Assembly: GCA_002337055.1 (NCBI GenBank)
Contig: DDFG01000004.1
Location: 924,642 to 988,641, forward strand
Length of the DNA: 64,000 nucleotides
Origin: Betaproteobacteria bacterium UBA1934
GTDB taxonomy: Bacteria > Pseudomonadota > Gammaproteobacteria > Burkholderiales > Rhodocyclaceae
Direction: 5' to 3'
Part shown: piece after piece, positions 25,937-33,861 of the stretch
Position numbering within the stretch: the first letter of the stretch is position 1
Layout of the letters: every line of letters starts with the position of its first letter
Notes under the pieces: generated by a model
Seen by the model: only the letters and a program-made list of their open reading frames with translations
Told to the model about the DNA's origin: nothing
Database searches by the model: none
Program-made: the position numbers and the translations under genes

Positions 25937-27442
25937 TCAGTTTCCTTGCGGGTGTGAATCAGGTGGAACGACCGGAGTCGGCGCAGCCGTCGGCAGTTCG
26001 TGGCGCGGGTCGGAATCGAAGACCAGTCCGAGTTCGTCGGCACGCGCGTTGTCGGCCGCAATCTCGCGATCGACGTCCTCGGCGTCGTAGCCGTTGGCCG
26101 AGATGGCTTCGGAGCGCGACATCAGGCCGGAGCGGATCGCGGCCTTCATGGCATCGGCTTCCTTGAGCGGATCGACCCATTGCCAGCCTTGCGGAATCCA
26201 CTTCACGGCGAGGAACGCGCGCTGCTGGGTCGCATCGCCCCGGGCAAAGCCCGGTAGGGTCAGTGCGCCTTCGAGCACCGCCTGCGCCATCCATGCCTGC
26301 CAGATCGGCCGGCACAACTGATGAACGATCACGCCGTGCTGCAGGGCTTCGACGCGGCGGCGGAACTCCAAGAGGCCAGCGCGGATCGAGGAGTAATTGA
26401 CCTGGGTGAGATCCCCGGTCAGTTGCTCGTAGGTGATGCCCATCGCCGCCGCCACAGCGCGGAACTGCATGCGCAGGAACTCGGCGTAGGAACCGCCGAC
26501 ATCGGCTGGGGACGAGAACTTGATGTCCTCGCCCGGTTCCAGAATCTGCATTGTGCCGGGCTCCAGTCCGGCGAGTGCCACACCATCCGCGTTGGCCGAG
26601 CCTTCGCCAAGCAGGTTGTCCTCGGGAGACAGGCGCGTGACGAAGCCGGCGAACATCGCGGCGGTCTTCTTGCGCACCAGTTCGGCATCGTCGTACTGGT
26701 CGAGTTCGTTGAGTTTGACCAGCGCACGTGCGAGCCACGGTTCGCCCCGGATCTGGCCGGGGCGCAGGGGCCGAAACAGATGGATGACCTCGGCGGCATC
26801 GACACGCACCGTGGCCAACCCACCATTGCCGGACATCGGTGCCAGTATGCCGTCCTCGGGGTGCGAGCGGTACAGGTGGTAAGCCACCCGGCGCCCGAGC
26901 GCATCGAACTCGATGCCGGCGCGAATCACATTGCCGTTGGGGGCGACGGTATTGAGCGTCACCGGCAGATGCTCGGGCTCGAGTACCTGAAGTTGCAACC
27001 CGACTGTCAGCCCATCTTCCGGTCGCCGGTAGCGCAGGCGCACGATCGCTTCACCACCTTCCAGCATGGCGCGACAGGCTAATGCCTGCAGGCCGTAGAA
27101 ATCCGTGAGTCCCGCCGCATCGGCGTCGACGCACCAATCGCGCCACAAGGACTGGATGGCTTCGCGGGTCGTGGCATCCTGCACCATCGACTGCGGCTTG
27201 ATGCCGGTGCCGATGGCGTTGGCGACATAGGACTCCAGCGCAGAGTTGGCCCAGGCATTACGTCGAACCAGATCACGGCTCTTGGCGCGCAGATCGGACT
27301 GCGTGTAGAGCAAGGCCGCGACGGCACCCGGATTGCCGACCGACCAGGCGATGGAGCGACGTCCGCCACCGACGCCGTCATAGGTCGCCGATGTTGAATT
27401 TCCGCCGAAGAGTCTTCGGCGGAGTGTCTTGAAGAAGGCCAT
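25937..27442 (-). CDS. Portal protein, lambda family
   Basis: 501 residues from ATG 27442, overlapping the gpW stop (TGATG); a TTG one codon upstream is less likely. It has RSIAWSVGNPGAVAALLYTQ, SDLRAKSRDLVRRNAWANSA, and EVIHLFRPLRPGQIRGEPWL followed by ITYEQLTGDLTQVNYSSIRAG, all characteristic of lambda gpB-type portals. It forms the dodecameric DNA entry ring. It is located between gpW and the S49 protease, as in lambda. Confidence 0.93.
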   Translation of the reverse strand: MAFFKTLRRRLFGGNSTSATYDGVGGGRRSIAWSVGNPGAVAALLYTQSDLRAKSRDLVRRNAWANSALESYVANAIGTGIKPQSMVQDATTREAIQSLWRDWCVDADAAGLTDFYGLQALACRAMLEGGEAIVRLRYRRPEDGLTVGLQLQVLEPEHLPVTLNTVAPNGNVIRAGIEFDALGRRVAYHLYRSHPEDGILAPMSGNGGLATVRVDAAEVIHLFRPLRPGQIRGEPWLARALVKLNELDQYDDAELVRKKTAAMFAGFVTRLSPEDNLLGEGSANADGVALAGLEPGTMQILEPGEDIKFSSPADVGGSYAEFLRMQFRAVAAAMGITYEQLTGDLTQVNYSSIRAGLLEFRRRVEALQHGVIVHQLCRPIWQAWMAQAVLEGALTLPGFARGDATQQRAFLAVKWIPQGWQWVDPLKEADAMKAAIRSGLMSRSEAISANGYDAEDVDREIAADNARADELGLVFDSDPRHELPTAAPTPVVPPDSHPQGN

Positions 27443-27663
27443 CAAAATCCCTTGGTCGTGGTGAGGCGAATCTGCCTTGCCGGCGGCGGAATGAGGCCGG
27501 TCTGGGCTGCCTGCTCGGCAAGCCCGCGCTCGATGGCGCGGATGGCTTCCTTCAGTTCCTCGACCGAGCGATACTCGACCGTCTTGTCGCCGAAGGTGAC
27601 GCGCTTCTCGCCCCTGGCCAGCGCCGCTTCCAGCGCCGTGAGCTGATCTTCGGTGTAGGCCAT
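27442..27663 (-). CDS. Head-tail connector gpW-like protein
   Basis: 73 residues from ATG 27663. It starts MAYTEDQLTALEAALARGEK with RVTFGDKTVEYRSVEELKEA, which matches the gpW family closely. gpW binds below the portal and stabilises packaged DNA. The stop overlaps the portal ATG. A much longer in-frame read-through upstream exists but is antisense-like sequence within the next gene and is not used. Confidence 0.9.
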   Translation of the reverse strand: MAYTEDQLTALEAALARGEKRVTFGDKTVEYRSVEELKEAIRAIERGLAEQAAQTGLIPPPARQIRLTTTKGF

Positions 27664-27674
27664 GACGACGACTC

Positions 27675-28259
27675 CTATGCCACCTTGATGGCGACGAGAT
27701 TGCTGCCCGCCTTGACCACGGCCTTGGATCCGGAGACTTCGGAGGCGAAGCGAATTTGCAGGTTGCCGGCCGTGGCAGCGGTGATCACCAGGATCGATGT
27801 GGTCGCGAGGGTGTTGGCGTTGGCTGTATCGATCGCGGTTGTCGTGGCACCGGCGTCGGCCGCACGTTGATTCGCCAACGTGGATGCCGTGAGCGACGTC
27901 GGGGTATTCCATTGCGCGACGACCGTGGCCCCGCTGGGCACGGTCTGGGTCAAGCGAATGCCGGTCGTGGTGGTCGCCGTCTGAAACATTACCCGACCAT
28001 CGATCTGGTAGGTACTGTTCGCCGCCAGCGCCAGCGCGAGACCGGTGACGTTGGCCAGTGTCGTCGTGTTGTTGGTGACGTCGGCGGCCAGGCGCACGGT
28101 GGACAGGCGGGGCTCCGGCACCAGATCGATCCAGGTCGTGCCGTCGCACCAATACGGATGGTTGTCCGTCGATAGCCGAACGACTGCGCCCGCCAAGGCG
28201 GCCGACGCAGCAGGCAGAGCCGAAACGACCGGGAGCACCCGGTAGGCCAGATCCTTCAC
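27675..28259 (-). CDS. Phage structural protein of unknown role
   Basis: 194 residues from a GTG. Thr/Ala-rich with beta-strand segments: PYWCDGTTWIDLVPEPRLST near the N-terminus, NTTTLANVTGLALALAANST in the middle, and QIRFASEVSGSKAVVKAGSN at the end. The pattern suggests a fibre or capsid-surface protein with a beta-sandwich C-terminal domain (TNF/C1q-like in general layout; not certain). It is located between terminase and gpW, where decoration or fibre genes are occasionally inserted. Confidence 0.55.
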   Translation of the reverse strand: MKDLAYRVLPVVSALPAASAALAGAVVRLSTDNHPYWCDGTTWIDLVPEPRLSTVRLAADVTNNTTTLANVTGLALALAANSTYQIDGRVMFQTATTTTGIRLTQTVPSGATVVAQWNTPTSLTASTLANQRAADAGATTTAIDTANANTLATTSILVITAATAGNLQIRFASEVSGSKAVVKAGSNLVAIKVA

Positions 28260-28262
28260 GAA

Positions 28263-29054
28263 TTACCCCATCACCACGACACGATAGGCATTCGCTGCCG
28301 GGGCAGCGGCAAAGTTGAGCCGTGCGCTGTTGGTGCTCGGCAGGGAGACGTCACAATTGACCTGCTCGTAGTTGCCGGTGGCCTGATAGACCTGGACGAT
28401 CACATCGCGGGTAGCGAAGTTGTGATTGACGTCGAACTGGGTGCTGGTGCCGTCGCCGATCGTGGCTTGCGCCCGGCGCGTCTTGTTGGCCCAGGCATTG
28501 AGCTTCAGGGGCGTGACGATACGTTGATCGTCGGTACCCGTGTCCGTCTCGGCCTGCGTGGCGATCTCGGCAATGCCGGAACTCGTTTCCGAGGCAGCAC
28601 CGACCGCCGTACCGAACTGAATCCAGGTGACGGTGCCGGTTTCGAGCACGAAGTTCACCACCGACTGCCGCCAGCTGGTACCGGCCGAGGTCCCTTCCTC
28701 GACGGTGGCAATCGCCTGTTCCAACTCGGCCGCCGTATTGGCATCGAGCGAGCGCGTCATCGATACCGCAGCGCCGTTCCAGATGTAGATACCGTTTTCC
28801 GGGCCGAGTGTCTGCGCCTTGACCAGTACACGATCACCCACCGACATGGTGATGCCGTCGATCGATGCACCCGGCGACGACAGGTTCAGGTTGGTCTGGG
28901 CGGCGACCCGGCAGGAGTCCTTCCAGGCGAGGCCTTCGACGGCGGAATTGAGGTCAGCCAGTCGTGCCGGTTCGTCGGCATTGACCGGCGATGGCAGGTT
29001 ACGAATACGGGCGACGCCGCCAAAGTCGAGATCCGAGAGTTGCTTGCGGGACAT
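28263..29054 (-). CDS. Tail-collar-like phage fibre protein
   Basis: 263 residues. It starts KQLSDLDFGGVARIRNLPSP followed by ADEPARLADLNSAVEGLAWK, the N-terminal repeat common to phage tail fibres. Next come GDRVLVKAQTLGPENGIYIW and ETSSGIAEIATQAETDTGTD with RIVTPLKL, which matches a tail fibre repeat. The C-terminal ~70 residues form a beta-rich domain. It probably forms a fibre or spike. The location upstream of the head genes, not near the tail tip, is unusual. Confidence 0.65.
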   Translation of the reverse strand: MSRKQLSDLDFGGVARIRNLPSPVNADEPARLADLNSAVEGLAWKDSCRVAAQTNLNLSSPGASIDGITMSVGDRVLVKAQTLGPENGIYIWNGAAVSMTRSLDANTAAELEQAIATVEEGTSAGTSWRQSVVNFVLETGTVTWIQFGTAVGAASETSSGIAEIATQAETDTGTDDQRIVTPLKLNAWANKTRRAQATIGDGTSTQFDVNHNFATRDVIVQVYQATGNYEQVNCDVSLPSTNSARLNFAAAPAANAYRVVVMG

Positions 29055-29075
29055 GAAAATCTCCTGTGGAATAAA

Positions 29076-29444
29076 TCAGGTCAGACGGGCCACGCCGGCC
29101 AGTGGAATGGCGAAAGTGATGACGAGTTGATTGGCACTCGTATGCCGGACGTCGGCCTCGATCTCGTTGCCACCGGTATCGAGAATCGACACCGAAGGTC
29201 GGAATCCAAGGTTGTGATTGACGACCCAGGCATTCGAAGCCGAGGGCTGGTTGTGCTGGTAGGCAACGCCGCTGCTGCTGGCACCGCCGCCCGAGGGACG
29301 CGCTGCCAGTTCATTGATCGCGGTCACCAGATCCGACTTGGCGTTGGTATCAAGTCGTGCCAGCGGCCCCGTGCGCGAATCAATCTGCTGGAACATCTCG
29401 GCCACCCGCGTCACGAAGCTGTTCAGTTGCGATTGCAGGCTCAT
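29076..29444 (-). CDS. Small phage structural protein
   Basis: 122 residues. N-terminal helical part (SLQSQLNSFVTRVAEMFQQI, RLDTNAKSDLVTAINELAAR) followed by a Gly/Ser linker, then a beta domain (NAWVVNHNLGFRPSVSILDT). The helical segment with SDLVTAINEL resembles stalk segments of tail fibres, and the second half resembles the C-terminal domain of the next gene (NHNFATRDVIVQVYQ versus NHNLGFRPSVSILDT), suggesting related tip domains. Role inferred: fibre partner. Confidence 0.55.
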   Translation of the reverse strand: MSLQSQLNSFVTRVAEMFQQIDSRTGPLARLDTNAKSDLVTAINELAARPSGGGASSSGVAYQHNQPSASNAWVVNHNLGFRPSVSILDTGGNEIEADVRHTSANQLVITFAIPLAGVARLT

Positions 29445-29454
29445 GGAGGATTCC

Positions 29455-31434
29455 TCAGCTGAGCCAGCGGCTGCGGATCAGGCGCCTGGCCGACCGTGAA
29501 TTGGCTCCAGAAACAGCAAGGCCACCGGCGAGTTGTTGTTCGTGGGTGGCCTCGACAGGTTGTTGGGTGACGGTTTCCGGTGGAGACAGTCCGAGTTGTC
29601 GTTCAAGTTCTCGCCAGTGGCGATCCTCAAAACGGTCGAGTCCCGATGCCGCAGCAGCGGCACGGGCATAGACATAGCAGTCGAGCGCCTCGTTGCGCTC
29701 GCGCATCTTCTGCCACTCGCGAATGGCAAAGCCGTTCCGGTCACGTCGGGTCACCAGTTGCTCGGCACACAGTTGCTGCAGGTACTCGGCATCCACCTTG
29801 GGCAGATGGACGAAGCCGGCCGGATAGCGCACGGCCACACCGTCATCGGCTACATCCGGAGACTTGCGCAGGTTGTTGTAGAACTCCAGCTTGGCGATGC
29901 CACCGGCCACCGAGAACACTTTTATCCCCCGGCGCAGTTTCTTGCCGCCCGTCGTGGCATCCACCGCTGTCGGCGTGCCGACCAGGGCTGCACCCCGGGC
30001 CACGCCTTTGACCGCCATCAGCCGTGCATCGCGCACCGACCGCACAAAGGCATAGGCTTCCTGCGTGGCAAAGCCAGTATCCAGCGCCATGCGCACCAGG
30101 CTCATCTGACATCCCGTCTCATGTGTCCAGGTCTCGCGCAGAACGGCGGCCAGCGATTGCCACACCTCGTTCCGGGCAGTGTCGCCCATCAGTACCAGAT
30201 GCTCGACCAGCCACGACTCCTTGCCGCGCCCGAAGGCCCAGACCGAAACTTCGATGCGGTCCTTCTGTACGTCGGCACCGGCGGTGAGCAGCAATCCGCC
30301 CACCGGCACCGTACCGATGCGATAGTCCTCGCGGCGCTCCAAGAGCCGCTGCCAGTCTGGCGCTTCGCCTTCCTCGACCCAGGTCTCCCCGAGTTCGGTG
30401 TTCTTGAAGGTCTTGATCTCGGCGGCGGATCCGGACTCCTTGCTGATGGCACTATCCCAGGCCGCCGCGATCTCCTTCCAACTGCGCCAGCCGATCGGGC
30501 TGTACAACGACGACAGGTGGAACCCCGCCGTGCGGTTTGTCCCTTCGGCCATCGCTTTCCATTTGCCGTGCTCCAGCATCCAGGTCTTGTGGTGCTCATG
30601 GATAGGCACCTCGCAGGACTCGCAGACGTAGGCAGCAGTTTCTGGAAACGTCCCATTTTCGCCACGCTCCCAGCGCAGTTGCTCGAAGCGCAGCCACTGC
30701 CTATGACCACAGTGCGGGCATGGCACAAAGAAGCGTCGTTGATCTGACGCCTCGTATTCACGTTCGATGGTGCTGACACCGGCAATCGTCGGTGTCGACA
30801 CAATGAAAATCTTCCGTCGAGAGAAGGTCCGCGTGCGGGCCTCAGCAAGGGCCACCGCATTGCCTTCGCCATCGACGTCGAGCGGATAACCATCGACCTC
30901 GTCGAGGAACAGGTAACGCACCGGCATCGAGCGCAGACCGACGGCGCTGTTGGCCCCGGTCATCACCAGCACACCGCCCCTAAACTCCTTGGCCAGAATC
31001 GTATTGCCCGAGTCACGGCTCCTGGCCGGTGCAATCAGTTCCTTGAGGATGGGCGACTCCTCGATCAACGGATCGATCCGCTGCTTGGAGTTGCGCTTGG
31101 CCATTTCCACGGTCGGCCAGACCGCCATCATCGGGCCGGGCGCGTGGTGAATCACGTAGCCGATCCAGTTCGATCCCATTTCGGTGGCACCCAGCTGGGC
31201 GGCTTTCATGAACACCACGCGCTCGACCGGCGAGGTCGGCGACAGGCAGTCCATGATCTCCTTCAGGTACGGCGTACGGCTGGTGCGCCAGCGGCCGGGC
31301 TCGGACGATGCCTTGCTCGACAGCATGCGATGCCGATCGGACCATTCCGATACCGATAGCAGCTGATCCGGGACAAGCCCCTCCCGCCAGGCGCGCTCGA
31401 TATCGAGGGCGCCTTCGTACTCTTCCTGTTCCAT
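29455..31434 (-). CDS. Terminase large subunit, GpA family
   Basis: 659 residues from ATG 31434 (TGATG overlap with the small subunit). ATPase features: VVFMKAAQLGATEMGSNWIG (adenine/Walker A region) and Walker B RYLFLDEVDGYP. Next is the GpA-type zinc region PCPHCGHRQWLRF and YVCESCEVPI. The C-terminal nuclease part includes LTAGADVQKDRIEVSVWAFG. It cuts and packages phage DNA into proheads. Length and motif order match lambda gpA-type terminases, which usually act at cos sites; the cos site was not located. Confidence 0.92.
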   Translation of the reverse strand: MEQEEYEGALDIERAWREGLVPDQLLSVSEWSDRHRMLSSKASSEPGRWRTSRTPYLKEIMDCLSPTSPVERVVFMKAAQLGATEMGSNWIGYVIHHAPGPMMAVWPTVEMAKRNSKQRIDPLIEESPILKELIAPARSRDSGNTILAKEFRGGVLVMTGANSAVGLRSMPVRYLFLDEVDGYPLDVDGEGNAVALAEARTRTFSRRKIFIVSTPTIAGVSTIEREYEASDQRRFFVPCPHCGHRQWLRFEQLRWERGENGTFPETAAYVCESCEVPIHEHHKTWMLEHGKWKAMAEGTNRTAGFHLSSLYSPIGWRSWKEIAAAWDSAISKESGSAAEIKTFKNTELGETWVEEGEAPDWQRLLERREDYRIGTVPVGGLLLTAGADVQKDRIEVSVWAFGRGKESWLVEHLVLMGDTARNEVWQSLAAVLRETWTHETGCQMSLVRMALDTGFATQEAYAFVRSVRDARLMAVKGVARGAALVGTPTAVDATTGGKKLRRGIKVFSVAGGIAKLEFYNNLRKSPDVADDGVAVRYPAGFVHLPKVDAEYLQQLCAEQLVTRRDRNGFAIREWQKMRERNEALDCYVYARAAAAASGLDRFEDRHWRELERQLGLSPPETVTQQPVEATHEQQLAGGLAVSGANSRSARRLIRSRWLS

Positions 31435-31979
31435 CAATCCACCCGAGGCCGCATGTCACCGAGTTCGATCAGGTGATCACGCACGGCAGATTCGAGGGCG
31501 ACGTGCAGTTCATGGGCGTCGACTTCCAATTTGGCAGCCATCTCGGCCGAAATCCGGGCTGGCCAGTTAAGCCAGGCATCACGCTCCGTGCGGGCCAGGC
31601 GAAACACATGGGCGATAGCCTGCGAACGATCGACCAGATCGCCCTTGAGCTGGGCCAGGCGCACCTTGTTTGTCTGCGCCTTGACGACTTCGTTGACAGT
31701 CCTGGCCTGCAACAGCGAGGTACCGCCTGCTGACAGCGTCGGGGCGACAGGTTCGACCGGAGCACTTGCCAGGCGAATCGGCTCCGCTGCCGGCGAAGGT
31801 GTTTTTGCAGCGACTGGCTTGCGGGCCGCCACCGTGTTCTGTGCCCATTCGAGATCGGCGCGATTTGGTTCAATCGTGCCGTCTGCCTCCGGCGTGATGC
31901 GGCCGGTATCGATCGCCTTCTTGACTGCTACATGAGAGACGCCGCGATGGCGGGCGTAGGCGCGTATCGACAGACCCAT
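31434..31979 (-). CDS. Terminase small subunit (probable)
   Basis: 181 residues. N-terminal HTH-like segment (SIRAYARHRGVSHVAVKKAI, DTGRITPEADGTIEPNRADLE), then a Pro/Ala linker, then a helical C-terminus (SLLQARTVNEVVKAQTNKVR). The HTH would recognise the packaging site and the C-terminus would contact the large subunit. It is upstream of and overlaps the GpA gene, and is divergent from the plus-strand small-gene block with 113 nt between starts. Confidence 0.78.
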   Translation of the reverse strand: MGLSIRAYARHRGVSHVAVKKAIDTGRITPEADGTIEPNRADLEWAQNTVAARKPVAAKTPSPAAEPIRLASAPVEPVAPTLSAGGTSLLQARTVNEVVKAQTNKVRLAQLKGDLVDRSQAIAHVFRLARTERDAWLNWPARISAEMAAKLEVDAHELHVALESAVRDHLIELGDMRPRVD

Positions 31980-32028
31980 GATTTACATCAAGCCGATCGC
32001 AGAAGTTTTTAGACGTCGCGATTCAGTG

Positions 32029-32092
32029 CTTGGCTTTCCTCCAGAACAGCGCGTTCATGCAATCACCATCAACCATCCTGAAGGAGATTGAC
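32029..32092 (+). repeat. Leader repeat copy 1 (64 nt)
   Basis: Begins CTTGGCTT, has the core AACAGCGCGTTCAT, then ATCAAC and AAGGAGAT just before ATG 32093. The first of five near-identical leaders, each ending at the start codon of a small plus-strand gene. Confidence 0.85.
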
Positions 32093-32272
32093 ATGAGTTA
32101 CCAAATCAAAGCCCAGGTCGGCGATTACATCCGCATCGACGGGCGCGTACTGCGCGTCGTGTTTGTGAATGATCGAGACGAGCAACCCGAGTACGAACTG
32201 GAAAACGGCAGTTGCATCGGCAACCGCGATTTCAGCTACGACGACGTCCTCCTCGAATCCGAGGTGCGCTGA
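32093..32272 (+). CDS. Small phage protein, leader-repeat gene 1
   Basis: 59 residues from ATG 32093, preceded by AAGGAGAT. Sequence: YQIKAQVGDYIRIDGRVLRV, then VFVNDRDEQPEYELENGSCI, ending in acidic residues. The regular beta-strand pattern suggests a small SH3/OB-like barrel; no family is recognised. It is first in a block of six small plus-strand genes running opposite to the late operon. Such blocks often hold host-takeover or counter-defence genes; that is inference from context. Confidence 0.6.
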   Translation: MSYQIKAQVGDYIRIDGRVLRVVFVNDRDEQPEYELENGSCIGNRDFSYDDVLLESEVR

Positions 32273-32279
32273 AAGACCT

Positions 32280-32306
32280 GAAGCCAAGCAGGAATAGCTT
32301 GGCTTC
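32280..32306 (+). repeat. Perfect 10-bp hairpin before gene 2
   Basis: GAAGCCAAGC (32280-32289) and GCTTGGCTTC (32297-32306) form a perfect 10-bp stem with a 7-nt loop. The 3' arm includes the first 9 bases of leader copy 2. There is no T-run, so it may act on RNA processing or translation rather than as a simple terminator. Confidence 0.6.
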
Positions 32307-32361
32307 ACTCTTGAACAGCGCGTTCATGTCATCACCATCAACGACGCCCAAGGAGACACAC
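32298..32361 (+). repeat. Leader repeat copy 2 (64 nt)
   Basis: CTTGGCTTCACTCTTGAAC, then CAGCGCGTTCATG, ATCAAC and AAGGAGA before ATG 32362. Same length and phase as copy 1. Confidence 0.85.
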
Positions 32362-32559
32362 ATGAGCAAGCAACCCCCTCAAGTCAACCAAGCCCTCGAA
32401 ACCCTGCTCCAGCAGATCGCACTGGACCACCTGTTCATCGAAACCCTGGAAACCCGCAACAGCGACCGGATGGACTTCCACGAGGTCAGTGTCTGGGGCG
32501 TCAAGAGCGCCCTGATGGCGGCCTACGAGGCTGGCCGACAGGCCGCGAAGCAGGCCTGA
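32362..32559 (+). CDS. DUF6900-like small phage protein, leader-repeat gene 2
   Basis: 65 residues from ATG 32362. It reads LETLLQQIALDHLFIETLET followed by RNSDRMDFHEVSVWGVKSAL, then AAYEAGRQA. This closely resembles the DUF6900 pattern (an LETR-SD-DFHEVSVW core) that occurs in phages and plasmids. Function is unknown. It is preceded by leader copy 2 with AAGGAGA, and is followed by 17 nt before the next copy. Confidence 0.7.
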   Translation: MSKQPPQVNQALETLLQQIALDHLFIETLETRNSDRMDFHEVSVWGVKSALMAAYEAGRQAAKQA

Positions 32560-32576
32560 AATAGAAGCGGAAAGCA

Positions 32577-32640
32577 CTTGGCTTCACTCTCGAACAGCGC
32601 GTTTATGGCCACACCATCAACCCCCCAGAAGGAGCATCAA
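32577..32640 (+). repeat. Leader repeat copy 3 (64 nt)
   Basis: CTTGGCTTCACTCTCGAAC, then CAGCGCGTTTATG (one change in the core), ATCAAC and AAGGAG before ATG 32641. Confidence 0.85.
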
Positions 32641-33189
32641 ATGACCACCATACAACTGAGCCATGCCCAGCACGCCATCCTCGCCTACGCCATAGAACAC
32701 ACCGGCGGCAAGATCGAATGGTTCCCTGACAACATTAAGGGCGGTGCCCGCACCAAGGTGCTGGAGGGCCTGTTCAACAAGGCCCTGGTCACCCGCGACA
32801 GCACCGACTGGTTCGTCGCCGCCGAGGGCTACGACGCCCTGGGGCGCGCACGACCGATGCCGGCGGCCATTCACCCCGACCCGGAGGTTGAGGCCGCCGT
32901 GTCGGCGGCTGAAGCCAACTGGGCGCAAGAAAAGCAGGACGCGGCAAAACACCTGCTCAAGGTCGGCGTCGAGGGCAAGCCCCGCACCCGTGAGAACAGC
33001 AAGCAGGCCACCGTGATCCAGATGTTGCAGCGTCCCGAGGGCGCCACCATCAGCCAGATCTGCGCGGCCACCGGCTGGCAGGCCCACACTGTGCGCGGCA
33101 CCTTTGCCGGTGCCTTCAAGAAAAAACTCGGGCTCAACCTTGCCTCCGAGAAGCCCGAAGGCGGCGAGCGCATCTACCGGATTGTCTGA
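32641..33189 (+). CDS. DUF3489 domain protein, leader-repeat gene 3
   Basis: 182 residues from ATG 32641. The C-terminal third is a clear DUF3489 domain: KQATVIQMLQRPEGATISQI, then CAATGWQAHTVRGTFAGAFK, KKLGLNLASEKPEGGERIYR. This is a winged-helix-like module common in proteobacterial phages and islands. The N-terminus (LSHAQHAILAYAIEHTGGKI) looks like a second helical DNA-binding segment. It is likely a regulator or DNA-binding accessory protein; a target is not known. Confidence 0.82.
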   Translation: MTTIQLSHAQHAILAYAIEHTGGKIEWFPDNIKGGARTKVLEGLFNKALVTRDSTDWFVAAEGYDALGRARPMPAAIHPDPEVEAAVSAAEANWAQEKQDAAKHLLKVGVEGKPRTRENSKQATVIQMLQRPEGATISQICAATGWQAHTVRGTFAGAFKKKLGLNLASEKPEGGERIYRIV

Positions 33190-33244
33190 TCGGAACCGGG
33201 GTGGCGACACGCGCCACCGCCCCCAAATAAAGATTCAGAATGCC

Positions 33245-33310
33245 CTTGGCTTCTCAATCAAACAGCGCGTTCATGTGGGTATCGAAACAATCCACTGAAT
33301 GGAGACCATC
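33245..33310 (+). repeat. Leader repeat copy 4 (66 nt)
   Basis: CTTGGCTTCTCAATCAAAC, then CAGCGCGTTCATG, a changed middle, and TGGAGA before ATG 33311. In-frame codons from ATG 33240 would give a 24-residue peptide whose TGA overlaps ATG 33311 (ATGA). Confidence 0.8.
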
Positions 33311-33775
33311 ATGAGCACCAGCATCCGCGCACGCTTTACCCGCAAGCCCTGCAGCATCGACGAGGTTCATCACAACAGCGATCCAAGTGCACCGCCCGAG
33401 GTCATCACGATCGAGTTCCGCAAGGAGCTGACCGCAACCGAGTACGACGCCTTCGCCAACACTCTGTTGGAAGACCGCGATTGGCTGGCAGGACGTGGCG
33501 GCCAATCGAATGGTCACCGACGTGTGGTCGAAGTCAGCGCCCCCGGCCGCACCACGCTCTACGTCGATCCCTCCGGCAGCAGCTACGGGCGTTACGTCGG
33601 GGTGGCGATCGAGTCGCCGACACCCAACAACGACCAGGCCAGCGCGATTCGCTGGCTGCTCGACAATCGCCGGCCCGAAGTCAGTATCGATCAGGCGCTG
33701 CGCACCCTGCGCATCGCATTGTGCTGCGACGCCGGTGCCATGGAATTGCTCGACCAAATCGCCTCGGAAAAATGA
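33311..33775 (+). CDS. Unknown phage protein, leader-repeat gene 4
   Basis: 154 residues from ATG 33311. Acidic alpha/beta-looking protein: SIRARFTRKPCSIDEVHHNS, then VITIEFRKELTATEYDAFAN, then VSAPGRTTLYVDPSGSSYGR with YVGVAIESPTPNN, and a helical end. No family was recognised. The alternation of FEFR-like strands and DAFANTLLE helices suggests a compact single domain. It belongs to the leader-repeat block and probably shares its control. Confidence 0.6.
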   Translation: MSTSIRARFTRKPCSIDEVHHNSDPSAPPEVITIEFRKELTATEYDAFANTLLEDRDWLAGRGGQSNGHRRVVEVSAPGRTTLYVDPSGSSYGRYVGVAIESPTPNNDQASAIRWLLDNRRPEVSIDQALRTLRIALCCDAGAMELLDQIASEK

Positions 33776-33797
33776 TTCAGATTTCTGCGATGAAGAG

Positions 33798-33861
33798 CTT
33801 GGCTTCTCAATCAAACAGCGCGTTCATACGGGTGTCGCAACGATCAACCAAGGAGACAGAA
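33798..33861 (+). repeat. Leader repeat copy 5 (64 nt)
   Basis: CTTGGCTTCTCAATCAAAC, then CAGCGCGTTCATA, ATCAACC and AAGGAGA before ATG 33862. Copies 4 and 5 are most alike in their first 30 nt. Confidence 0.85.

Noticed and set aside
27664..28152. Upstream extension of the gpW gene
   Set aside because: The extension is an off-frame shadow of the next structural gene; ATG 27663 matches the family start.
33240..33314. 24-residue leader peptide gene before 33311
   Set aside because: No ribosome binding site was seen at ATG 33240, and the same residues arise simply because the leader repeat is conserved; kept as a note under the repeat.
32029..33861. CRISPR-like array from regularly repeated sequence
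   Set aside because: The units are 64-66 nt, spaced by whole genes of different length and each ends at a start codon; there are no short spacers and no cas genes.
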